NCBI GenBank assembly: GCA_902799665.1
Contig: CADCBK010000012.1
Span: forward strand, 12,431-51,425
Source: an uncultured Spirochaetaceae bacterium
GTDB lineage: Bacteria > Spirochaetota > Spirochaetia > Treponematales > Treponemataceae
Reading direction: 5' to 3'
Length of the DNA: 38,995 bases
Part shown: in pieces, positions 32,175 to 38,995 of the stretch
How positions within the stretch are numbered: the first letter of the stretch is position 1
How the letters are laid out: every line of letters starts with the position of its first letter
Translations under genes and position numbers: made by a program
Notes under the pieces: model-generated
Database searches by the model: none
The model's input: only the letters and a program-made list of their open reading frames with translations
What the model was told of the DNA's origin: nothing

Positions 32175-34664
32175 CTAGCCAACCGTAACTTCGAGGCTGA
32201 CTTCTTTTTGGCCGGCCTGCGCCTTTACGATTGTGCCGTCAACGTCGGCCTTTCCGTTTGTGACAACGATAGAAACAGCGCCGTCGTTCTTCTTGTTGAT
32301 GACGTTGATCTTGTATGTCACTCCCTGGAACTTGCGGACAAGCTGGGCGTTCTTTACGTGCTCCGGCAAGCGGGGCTCGACTTCCAAGCCCTTCCATGTC
32401 GGGCGGAGTCCGCAAAGGTACTGCGAAAGCGTCACGAAGTTCCAAGCCGCCGTTCCTGTAAGCCAAGAGTTCTTGGCCTCGCCAAAGCGGCGGGCGGTCT
32501 TTCCGGCGATCATCTGCGCGTAAACGTAAGGCTCTGTGCGGTGGATTTCTGAGATGTCTTCCAAGTAAGCCGGCGCGATTTTCTTGTAGTGCTCAAAGGC
32601 GTCCTGCGGGCGGCCGTTGACGACTTCGCCGATGATTACCCACGGATTGTTGTGGCAGAAGATTCCTCCGTTCTCTTTGTATCCCGGCGGATAAGAAGAA
32701 ACTTCTCCCAACTCAACATGGTACTCTTTGTAAGGCGGATCCAAAATGACGATGCCGTACTTTGAGTCAAGGTATTTCTTTACGCTGTCCAAAGACTTTT
32801 CGGGATAGCCCTTGTCCTTTCCGATTTTGGCCATCGTTCCAAAGCCCTGAGACTCGATGAAGATTTTTCCGTCTTCGCATTCCTTTGAGCCGATTTTTCT
32901 TCCGGCGTCGTCAAAGGCGCGGACATACCATTCTCCGTCCCAAGCGGCGTTGCAAATCTGCGCCTCCATCTTGGCGGCGGCGTCTTCGGCGCGCTTGGCT
33001 TCCTCTTCCTCGCCCATCAAGCGGCACATCTGAACGTAGTCGGGAGTTACGTAAACGAACATCTCGGCGATCATTACGGACTCGGCGTTCTTTCCTTCCT
33101 TGTTGGTGCAAGTCTGGAAGGAGTCGTTGGGGTTGGTCGAGAAGCAGTTGAGGTTAAGGCAGTCGTTCCAGTCGGCGCGTCCGATGAGCGGAAGTCCGTG
33201 CGGTCCCATGTGGTTGGGAATGTAGTTGTAAGAGCGCTTGAGGTGCTCGAACATCGTGGCCTTGTTGGTCTCGCTGTTGTCAAAGGGAACGTCAACCTTA
33301 AGGAAGTCAACGTCGCCTGTTTCGCGGATGTAGTTTCCGACTCCTAGGATAAGCCAAAGCGGGTCGTCGTTAAAGTTAGAGCCGATGTCGGCGTTTCCGC
33401 GCTTTGTGAGCGGCTGGAACTGGTGGTAGGCCGAGCCGTCCTCAAACTGCGTGGCGGCGACGTCGTAAAGGCGCTCGCGGATGCGGCTTGCCGGAAGCTG
33501 GTGCGCGGCTCCAAGCATGTCCTGAGAAGTGTCGCGGAAGCCAAGGCCGCGTCCGATTCCGCTCTCAAAGTAAGAGGCCGAGCGCGCGAAGTTGTAGGTT
33601 ACCACGCACTGGTACTGGTTCCAAACGGCCATGCGGTCAAGCTTTTCGTCGCCGCTCTTCAAAGTAAAGTGGCTCAATGTTTCGTCCCAGAAGGCGCGCA
33701 AGTCGTCAAAGGCCTTGGCGACTTTTTCGGGCGTGTCAAACTTTTTCTGAAGCTCGTAAGCCTTTTCCTTGTTGATTACGCCGCTTGCGGTGTTTGTGCG
33801 CAAGAGGCCGGCTTTGAGCGCGGCTTCCTTGTCGGCGTCGGAAAGGAATTTTTTGGCGTCGTCGTTTTCGATGTAGCCCAAAACAAAAATCGCGGTCTTT
33901 GACTCGCCGGCCTTAAGGGTGATTTCCAAGCGGTGGCTGGCGATCGGAGACCAACCGTCGGCGACTGAGTTTCCGCTCTTTCCTTCTACGACAGTCTTTG
34001 CCTGGCCCAAGTTGTTGTAAAGGCCAAGGAACGTTTCGCGGTCTGTGTCAAAGCCGTCAATCTTTTGGTTGCAAGAATAGAAAGTAAAGTGGTTGCGCCT
34101 CTCGCGGTACTCTGTCTTGTGGTAAATCGCGCTTCCTTCGATTTCAACTTCGCCTGTGCTGAAGTTTCTCTGGAAGTTCTGGCAGTCGTCGCTGGCGTTG
34201 TAAAGACACCATTCAACAAAAGAAACAAGGCTGATTTTCTTTTCGCTAGAAGACTTGTTTGTCAAAGTGATTTGCTCTACTTCGCAGTTTTCGTGAACGG
34301 GAACCATGTACAAAACGTCGGCGGCGATTCCGTTCTTTTCCGAAGCGAACTTTGTGTAGCCAAAGCCGTGGCGGCATTCGTACTTGTCAAGCTGGGTCTG
34401 AGTGGGCTGCCAGCCGGGGTTCCAAATTGTGTCGCCGTCTTTGATGAAGAAGTAGCGGCCGTTGTTGTCAAGCGGAATGTTGTTGTAGCGGTAGCGGGTC
34501 AAGCGGCGCAAGCGCGCGTCCGTGTAAAAGGCGTATCCGCCCGCAGTGTTTGAGATCAGCGAGAAGAATTTTTCGCTTCCCAAGTAGTTGATCCAAGGAT
34601 AGGGCGTCTGCGGAGTCGTGATGGCGTACTCGCGCTTTTCGTCGTCAAAGAATCCAAATTTCAT
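32175..34664 (-). CDS. cbp: Cellobiose phosphorylase (GH94)
   Basis: 829 residues, close to the family's usual ~810. The N-terminus MKFGFFDDEKREYAITTP, PYPWINYLGSEKFFSLISN, TAGGYAFYTDARLRRLTRYR and YNNIPLDNNGRYFF closely follow the clostridial cellobiose phosphorylases as I know them. The catalytic acid lies in RADWNDCLNL (D near residue 498). The enzyme splits cellobiose with phosphate into glucose-1-phosphate and glucose in the cytoplasm, saving ATP. No signal peptide is present. I start at the ATG at 34664, with AGGAG seven bases upstream; the longer reading to 34778 runs through the promoter. Two copies of a 14-base site flank the promoter. Cellodextrin specificity is possible but less likely. 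Confidence 0.92.
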   Translation of the reverse strand: MKFGFFDDEKREYAITTPQTPYPWINYLGSEKFFSLISNTAGGYAFYTDARLRRLTRYRYNNIPLDNNGRYFFIKDGDTIWNPGWQPTQTQLDKYECRHGFGYTKFASEKNGIAADVLYMVPVHENCEVEQITLTNKSSSEKKISLVSFVEWCLYNASDDCQNFQRNFSTGEVEIEGSAIYHKTEYRERRNHFTFYSCNQKIDGFDTDRETFLGLYNNLGQAKTVVEGKSGNSVADGWSPIASHRLEITLKAGESKTAIFVLGYIENDDAKKFLSDADKEAALKAGLLRTNTASGVINKEKAYELQKKFDTPEKVAKAFDDLRAFWDETLSHFTLKSGDEKLDRMAVWNQYQCVVTYNFARSASYFESGIGRGLGFRDTSQDMLGAAHQLPASRIRERLYDVAATQFEDGSAYHQFQPLTKRGNADIGSNFNDDPLWLILGVGNYIRETGDVDFLKVDVPFDNSETNKATMFEHLKRSYNYIPNHMGPHGLPLIGRADWNDCLNLNCFSTNPNDSFQTCTNKEGKNAESVMIAEMFVYVTPDYVQMCRLMGEEEEAKRAEDAAAKMEAQICNAAWDGEWYVRAFDDAGRKIGSKECEDGKIFIESQGFGTMAKIGKDKGYPEKSLDSVKKYLDSKYGIVILDPPYKEYHVELGEVSSYPPGYKENGGIFCHNNPWVIIGEVVNGRPQDAFEHYKKIAPAYLEDISEIHRTEPYVYAQMIAGKTARRFGEAKNSWLTGTAAWNFVTLSQYLCGLRPTWKGLEVEPRLPEHVKNAQLVRKFQGVTYKINVINKKNDGAVSIVVTNGKADVDGTIVKAQAGQKEVSLEVTVG

Positions 34665-34686
34665 AGATTGCTCCTGTTTGGTGATT

Positions 34687-34785
34687 TTTTCAACCAACCT
34701 GCTTTGATGGTATAGGAACAGTTTAACCGCGCTTTTGCCTTTTGTCAAGGAAAATCGGCGGTTTGGGGAAATTTTCAACTAACCT
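34687..34785. promoter_or_regulatory. Paired direct-repeat sites flanking the cellobiose phosphorylase promoter
   Basis: TTTTCAACCAACCT (34687-34700) and TTTTCAACTAACCT (34772-34785) differ at one of 14 bases. One lies downstream of the transcription start and one upstream of the -35, 85 bases apart (about eight helical turns), which would allow DNA looping by a dimeric repressor. Confidence 0.5.
34720..34748 (-). promoter_or_regulatory. Promoter of the cellobiose phosphorylase gene
   Basis: -35 TTGACA (34743-34748) and -10 TAAACT (34720-34725), 17 bases apart, with a leader of about 50 bases. Confidence 0.65.
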
Positions 34786-34849
34786 AAAGGGAAGCCCAAA
34801 ATCGCTGCGCGCAACAGCGGCCGCCCCGCGCCTTAGCGAATTTTTTTTC

Positions 34850-34878
34850 TTGCGCAGACTTTAAAAATACTGTAAAAT
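34850..34878 (+). promoter_or_regulatory. Promoter of the chemoreceptor-rsmE operon
   Basis: -35 TTGCGC (34850-34855) and -10 TAAAAT (34873-34878), 17 bases apart, followed by a GAGG ribosome site at 34886-34889 and the ATG at 34897. Confidence 0.65.
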
Positions 34879-34896
34879 TGTTGTAGAGGTATAGCC

Positions 34897-37050
34897 ATGC
34901 GAAAAAATAAAATTTCCATCTCAACAGTATTTTCCGCAATGTCCATAATCATAACCCTTTCGGTTGTCGCCATCTCTTCTGCAACAACAGCGATTTTCTT
35001 TTCAAAGGAATGCATCGACAATTTTTATTCCAGCGCGGAAGCGGAGCTTTCTGAATTTTCGGACTCGATTTCAATGTTCTTTGGGGCAAAAGAAATCGAG
35101 CTCAACGTGTTCGCGGAATCAGAGCAAGTGAAGGCCGCCGACAACACAATCCATTCATTCGTGAACGAAGCCGGAGAAATTCAAATTTTGGGCTACGAAA
35201 AAAGTCCGGTCGAAGAGAAAATCCGTTCCGTCTGCAAAAGCTTCGCAAAAAGCGATTCCGACATCGCTGAGATTTACCTTGGAACAAAGTGGGGCGGCTA
35301 CGCGACAAACTTTGACAGCTCCATGTCGGGCGGCTACGACCCAAGAAAGCGCGGCTGGTATGTCACCGCCACAAAGGGAAACGGCAAGGTCATGATTACA
35401 GACGCCTTCGCCTCCACCGTCGGAGCCACAGTTGTGGGAATCACAAGAAGCGCCTACGACAGGGCAGGCAGCTTTATCGGAAACGCTTCCATAGAAGTTT
35501 CGCTTGACACTTTGACAAAAATTCTTGGCCGCCTTAATTTTGGAAAAGACAGCTTTGTGATGATGCTTCAAAAGGACGGAACGATTCTTGCCGACACAAG
35601 CCCGGCCAAAAACAACTTTAAGAACATCGCCGACATCAACATTCCGGAACTTGAAAAAGCGCTGCAAGCGCATTCCAGAAGCGGGCAAATAAAAATCGGA
35701 AAAATTCCATACTTCACCCACTATGTGAACAATCCAAAAACCGCCTACCAAATCATCGCGCTTTGCCCCGACTACACTGTCTACAAGGCCTTCCGCAAAA
35801 CGCTCAATTCAATCGTCGCGATTTGCGCCTTGTTCACAGTCATAGTGGCGCTAGTTTCGTCTCTTGTCACAAGAAAAATCATAAAGCCCTTAAAGACAAT
35901 CCGCAACGGCATAATTCAATTCGCCGACCAAATCGCCGCTGGAAACGCCGACTTGGGAACGCGCGTTGTCATAAAGAGCAAGAATGAAATCGGGGACGTC
36001 GCCGACGGCTTTAACGTATTCTCAGAAAAATTGCAGGACATCATAAAGAATATGAAGCAGTCCAAGGACTCCTTGATTAGCGCGGGACATCTTTTAAAAG
36101 ACGGAACCGAGGGAACGTCCACGGCCATCGGGCAAATCGCAAGCGCGGCCAGCGGCGTGGAGGAAAGCATCTCCGCCCAAAGCGCGAGCGTAGAGCAGAC
36201 CAGCGGAAAAATCCGTTCCGTCATAGAAAACGTCGGAGAGCTGGAGCGCCTTGTAGGAAACCAAACAAACGTCGCGCAAAAGGCGTCCGCCGCGATTGAA
36301 GAAATGATTTCAAACATCAGCGAGGTCAAGCGCTCGGTGGACAACATGGCGCAGTCATTTGAAGCCATCGCCGGCGAAGCGGAATCAGGCGAAAAAACGC
36401 AAACAGAATTGCAGGCAAAAATCAACGAAATCGAAGAGCAGTCAAAGCTCTTGAACGAAGCCAACAGCGTCATCGCAAACATCGCCGCGCAGACCAACCT
36501 TCTTGCGATGAACGCCGCCATCGAAGCCGCGCACGCGGGCGACTCCGGAAAGGGCTTTGCCGTCGTCGCCGACGAAATCAGAAAGCTTTCCGAAACTTCT
36601 TCGGCGCAGTCAAAGACAATCGGCGAACAGTTAAAGCGCATAAGCGAAAACATTGTAATGGTCGTGCAAGCCACCCAGCGCGGCGTGCAAGGCTATGCCC
36701 AGCTTGCAAACGAAATTCAAAAAACCGACAGCGTGGTCCGCAAAATCAAGGACTCAATGGACCAGCAGGAATCCGGCTCGGCAAAGATAACCGATTCTTT
36801 GCGCGACATGAACTCAAGCTCGCAGCAGGCGCGCCAGTCGTCAAAAAAGATGGCGGACGAAAGCCAAGAGATTATGAGCCAAATCATGGCCTTGCAAGAA
36901 AAGACAAGCTCGATGAAGCGCTCGATGGACGAGATGAGCCAGAACGCCGAAAAAATCAAGGACGCAGGCGCGACCCTTTCCAACATTTCTTCGGTGATGG
37001 AAAAATCCATTGGCGAAATCGGAAGCCAAATCGACCAGTTTAAAGTATGA
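34897..37050 (+). CDS. Methyl-accepting chemotaxis protein with dCache sensor
   Basis: 717 residues. A transmembrane helix near 10-33 is followed by an extracytoplasmic dCache domain (about 34-300) with [12 protein letters not shown], the amino-acid/amine-binding-like signature region. A second transmembrane helix near 309-330 ([20 protein letters not shown]) follows, then HAMP (about 331-385), and a signalling coiled coil with the conserved hairpin [40 protein letters not shown] (about 525-565). The tip contacts CheA and CheW and steers the flagellar motor. The dCache fold suggests small-ligand sensing; the ligand cannot be read. The stop overlaps the rsmE start as ATGA (37047-37050). Confidence 0.93.
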   Translation: MRKNKISISTVFSAMSIIITLSVVAISSATTAIFFSKECIDNFYSSAEAELSEFSDSISMFFGAKEIELNVFAESEQVKAADNTIHSFVNEAGEIQILGYEKSPVEEKIRSVCKSFAKSDSDIAEIYLGTKWGGYATNFDSSMSGGYDPRKRGWYVTATKGNGKVMITDAFASTVGATVVGITRSAYDRAGSFIGNASIEVSLDTLTKILGRLNFGKDSFVMMLQKDGTILADTSPAKNNFKNIADINIPELEKALQAHSRSGQIKIGKIPYFTHYVNNPKTAYQIIALCPDYTVYKAFRKTLNSIVAICALFTVIVALVSSLVTRKIIKPLKTIRNGIIQFADQIAAGNADLGTRVVIKSKNEIGDVADGFNVFSEKLQDIIKNMKQSKDSLISAGHLLKDGTEGTSTAIGQIASAASGVEESISAQSASVEQTSGKIRSVIENVGELERLVGNQTNVAQKASAAIEEMISNISEVKRSVDNMAQSFEAIAGEAESGEKTQTELQAKINEIEEQSKLLNEANSVIANIAAQTNLLAMNAAIEAAHAGDSGKGFAVVADEIRKLSETSSAQSKTIGEQLKRISENIVMVVQATQRGVQGYAQLANEIQKTDSVVRKIKDSMDQQESGSAKITDSLRDMNSSSQQARQSSKKMADESQEIMSQIMALQEKTSSMKRSMDEMSQNAEKIKDAGATLSNISSVMEKSIGEIGSQIDQFKV

Positions 37051-37862
37051 ACATTTGCCTTTTTGCGCCGGAAGAAATATCAAAGCCTCTTAACGCCGAC
37101 GACCCCAGAGCGCAGCACATAATTAAAGTTTTGCATAAAGGCGTCGGCGACAGTTTTTACGCTGGCGTAATCGGCGGCCAGGCAGGAACGGCGACAATTA
37201 CAAAGATTGACGGCGCGATTCACTTTACATTCACGCCCCAGTCCGACGGAAAGCCGCTTTTTCCGCTGCACATGATTATAGGCTTTCCGCGCCCAATTCA
37301 ATTAAAGCGCCTGCTTCGCGACATGGCCGCGCTTGGAGTATCCAGCGTCCGCCTTTGCGGAACCGAGCTGGGCGAAAAATCCTACCTTAAGGCAAGCCTT
37401 TCCGACCCCGCGGAAGTCTACAAAATGCTTTTGGACGGAACCGTTCAAGCCGCAAGCGCGCATGTTCCAGAGCCTAGTGTTTACCAAACGCTAGCGGAGT
37501 GTTTGGACGCGCTGGACGCAGATGCCGCGCAATCCTCGCAAGAGAATTGTTCGCAAGCCAAAAACGCCGCCGCGCTTCCCCAATCCGACGCAAGCCCAAA
37601 AAGCGCCGCGCCCCTTTTGCTTGCCTTGGACAACGTAAAGCCAGCGCAAAGCCTGGGCGCTTTTTTGCGCGCCAATCCGCCCGCAGGCCGCCCTGTCTTT
37701 GCCGCAATCGGAAGCGAGCGCGGCTGGTCTCCCGCCGAGCGCGCCCTCTTGGAAGAGCGCGGCTTTGTCCGCCTAGGCATGGGAAACAGAGTGATGAGAA
37801 CCGAGACTGCCGCCACTGTCAGCGCCAGCTTGATTCTTTCTAGCATGGGCGCACTGGAGTAA
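37047..37862 (+). CDS. rsmE: 16S rRNA m3U1498 methyltransferase RsmE with internal low-complexity insertion
   Basis: 271 residues; relatives are usually about 245. It has an N-terminal PUA-like part ([21 protein letters not shown]) and a C-terminal SPOUT methyltransferase ([64 protein letters not shown]), with the family's GxERG and RxETA blocks intact. It methylates U1498 of 16S rRNA near the decoding centre. At about residues 154-191 an Ala/Gln/Ser-rich stretch ([20 protein letters not shown]) separates the strands before LLLALDN. It resembles the insertion in the SGNH hydrolase. It is coupled to the chemoreceptor by a 4-base overlap, an unusual pairing that probably reflects packing rather than shared function. 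Confidence 0.9.
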   Translation: MNICLFAPEEISKPLNADDPRAQHIIKVLHKGVGDSFYAGVIGGQAGTATITKIDGAIHFTFTPQSDGKPLFPLHMIIGFPRPIQLKRLLRDMAALGVSSVRLCGTELGEKSYLKASLSDPAEVYKMLLDGTVQAASAHVPEPSVYQTLAECLDALDADAAQSSQENCSQAKNAAALPQSDASPKSAAPLLLALDNVKPAQSLGAFLRANPPAGRPVFAAIGSERGWSPAERALLEERGFVRLGMGNRVMRTETAATVSASLILSSMGALE

Positions 37863-37936
37863 ACCAAGGCAGATTTTTTTTTATAAATTTTTCTAAAAAA
37901 ACGCTAAATTCTTGAATAAAATTTATATGATATATA

Positions 37937-37966
37937 TAGGGAATTCTCAAAGACGAGAATTCCCTA
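37937..37966 (+). promoter_or_regulatory. Perfect 12-bp hairpin in the leader of the Rpn-family gene
   Basis: TAGGGAATTCTC pairs exactly with GAGAATTCCCTA around a 6-base loop. It lies 22 bases before the ATG, after an AT-rich tract with possible -35 TTGAAT (37913-37918). It is followed by an AT tract, not a clean T-run, so it could be a leader stabiliser, an attenuator, or a terminator of rsmE. Confidence 0.55.
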
Positions 37967-37988
37967 ATTTATTTTAAGGGAGCTCTCT

Positions 37989-38972
37989 ATGGCAGAACAA
38001 AAGCTAATGGGCCGCCCGTCGCCGACGGCCATCCTCAACCCGCGCTTGGACGTAAACTTCAAGGCGCTCTTCACGCAAGGAACCAAGGAGTCGGACGCGG
38101 CCCTCCAGTCATTCATCTCGGCGGCGATCGGAAGAAAAATCAAGAGCCTCAAGCTTGACCCCAACGAGCCGCCGGCGGACACGCCCAGCCAGATGCAAAT
38201 GTCCTTCGACGTCGCCGTGACCTTTGACGACGGCGAGAAGGCCGACATAGAAATTCAGGGCCGCGACCGCGAGTACGACTTCAAGGCCAGGGCGGAGATC
38301 CAGGCCGCCCGCCTCTTGAACAACAACGCAAAGAAAGGCGGAAACTACGACGCTAAAAAGGTCTTCCAAATTTCAGTGCTAAATTTCCACGTCTCAAGAG
38401 ATGACAAAAGCCAAGTTTCGCGCTACACTATGAAAAGCCAAAGCGGGGCGGAGCTTGCCGGGCGGCTCAACGTGGTCTTCATCGACCTTCTGGAAATTAA
38501 GAAGCTTTTCGGAACGCCTGTCGAACAGCTCACTCCGCTCCAAAAATGGGGCCTGTTCCTTTCGTACGCCGACGACGGGAGCAAGACAGAATATATAAGC
38601 CAAATCGCGAAAAGCGAGGAAGGGATTATGGAAGCCGACAGAATAGCGCAAAGAATGAGCGAGGAGGACGCCAACTGGTTCCGCCAAAATTCGATCGACA
38701 TCGCCCGCCGCGACTACAACTCCACGATGGAGCATTACCAACAGATGGGCCTGGAAAAAGGCTTAAAGCAGGGAATGCAACAGGGAATGCAACAGGGAAT
38801 GCAACAGGGAATGCAACAGGGAATGCAGCAAGGCGCCCAGCAAAAGGCCATTGAAGACGCGCGGAGTTTTTACGCCAACGGCGTTTCTGTTGACATAATC
38901 GCAAAATCCTTGAACATGACCGTGGATCAAGTCAAGGAAATCGTCAGCGAAAGCGCGCGGGCCGCAAACTAA
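37989..38972 (+). CDS. Rpn-family PD-(D/E)XK nuclease (PF12784-type transposase-like)
   Basis: 327 residues. The N-terminal nuclease domain has the family's opening LNPRLDVNFKALFTQGTKESDAALQSFISAAIG and the active-site strand pair DVAVTFDDGEKADIEIQGRDREYDFKARAEIQAARLL (Asp and the E-x-Q variant of E-x-K). VFQISVLNF and the LKIxEL-like LLEIKKLF follow. Recombination-promoting Rpn proteins cut DNA and stimulate RecA-independent recombination; despite the transposase label, no terminal repeats are seen. Near residue 260 it carries five GMQQ-type units encoded by a 12-base repeat, then a C-terminal helix-turn-helix-like end (SVDIIAKSLNMTVDQVKEIV). GGGAG lies about nine bases before the ATG at 37989. 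Confidence 0.85.
   Translation: MAEQKLMGRPSPTAILNPRLDVNFKALFTQGTKESDAALQSFISAAIGRKIKSLKLDPNEPPADTPSQMQMSFDVAVTFDDGEKADIEIQGRDREYDFKARAEIQAARLLNNNAKKGGNYDAKKVFQISVLNFHVSRDDKSQVSRYTMKSQSGAELAGRLNVVFIDLLEIKKLFGTPVEQLTPLQKWGLFLSYADDGSKTEYISQIAKSEEGIMEADRIAQRMSEEDANWFRQNSIDIARRDYNSTMEHYQQMGLEKGLKQGMQQGMQQGMQQGMQQGMQQGAQQKAIEDARSFYANGVSVDIIAKSLNMTVDQVKEIVSESARAAN
38769..38828 (+). repeat. 12-bp tandem repeat, five units, in the Rpn-family gene
   Basis: Four exact copies of cagggaatgcaa (38769-38816) are followed by a fifth with one change (38817-38828). The 12-base unit keeps the frame and codes for a four-residue Gln-rich unit. Copy number is likely to vary between strains by slippage. Confidence 0.95.
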
Positions 38973-38995
38973 TTCCCCGCAAAAAAACGACCCTG

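Noticed and set aside
38769..38828. Possible CRISPR-like array
   Set aside because: Units are 12 bases, contiguous, without spacers, and in frame within a protein; it is a coding tandem repeat.
1..38995. tRNA or rRNA genes
   Set aside because: No cloverleaf with a recognisable T-loop and no rRNA core sequence was seen in any gap between genes.

Overview
The window reads as chromosome of a gut-type spirochaete, most likely a Treponema. This rests on gene content rather than on any marker gene: PilZ, a dCache chemoreceptor, FN3-repeat surface lipoproteins, a SPOR protein, two GH94-type phosphorylases and PD-(D/E)XK (Rpn) family genes. Most of the window has moderate GC and codons rich in GGC/GCC. 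The left 2.5 kb is clearly more AT-rich. No rRNA, tRNA, CRISPR array or classical IS element was found, and no gene-free stretch exceeds about 300 bases.

Layout. (1) 1-7.8 kb is a defence and addiction segment. It holds a truncated type IIG-like restriction/N6-adenine methyltransferase gene with a divergent HTH regulator and repeated operator-like sites; a three-gene overlapping DUF3990/small protein/DUF3791 cassette; an OLD-type ATPase-TOPRIM gene next to an ATP-grasp ligase and an O-methyltransferase; and a VapBC-like pair. (2) 7.8-15.2 kb carries an SGNH hydrolase with a repetitive insertion, a small lipoprotein, a SPOR protein, a large GH94-like phosphorylase, and an overlapping PilZ/RlmM pair. 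(3) 15.4-23.1 kb is a four-gene envelope operon: two FN3-repeat lipoproteins, a small lipoprotein and an outer-membrane barrel, closed by a strong terminator. (4) 23.2-30.5 kb carries a hybrid sensor kinase with a periplasmic binding-protein-like sensor, an overlapping PAP2/M14/M14 operon whose last member lacks zinc ligands, HU, and YhbY. (5) 30.5-39.0 kb carries glycerol kinase, cellobiose phosphorylase, a chemoreceptor overlapping rsmE, and an Rpn-family gene with a 12-bp tandem repeat.

How the genes work together. The two phosphorylases, the surface FN3 proteins and the chemoreceptor fit a motile fibre- and beta-glucan-using gut bacterium that takes up oligosaccharides and cleaves them phosphorolytically.

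Three cross-cutting signals are the most interesting. First, at least nine genes have a -10 hexamer only 6-11 nt before the ATG and no Shine-Dalgarno sequence, which suggests leaderless transcripts; other genes here have ordinary leaders with a ribosome site. Second, a structured intergenic element occurs three times (9220, 30471, 32082) with compensatory changes in its variable stem. Third, a candidate small RNA of about 80 nt lies between HU and yhbY.
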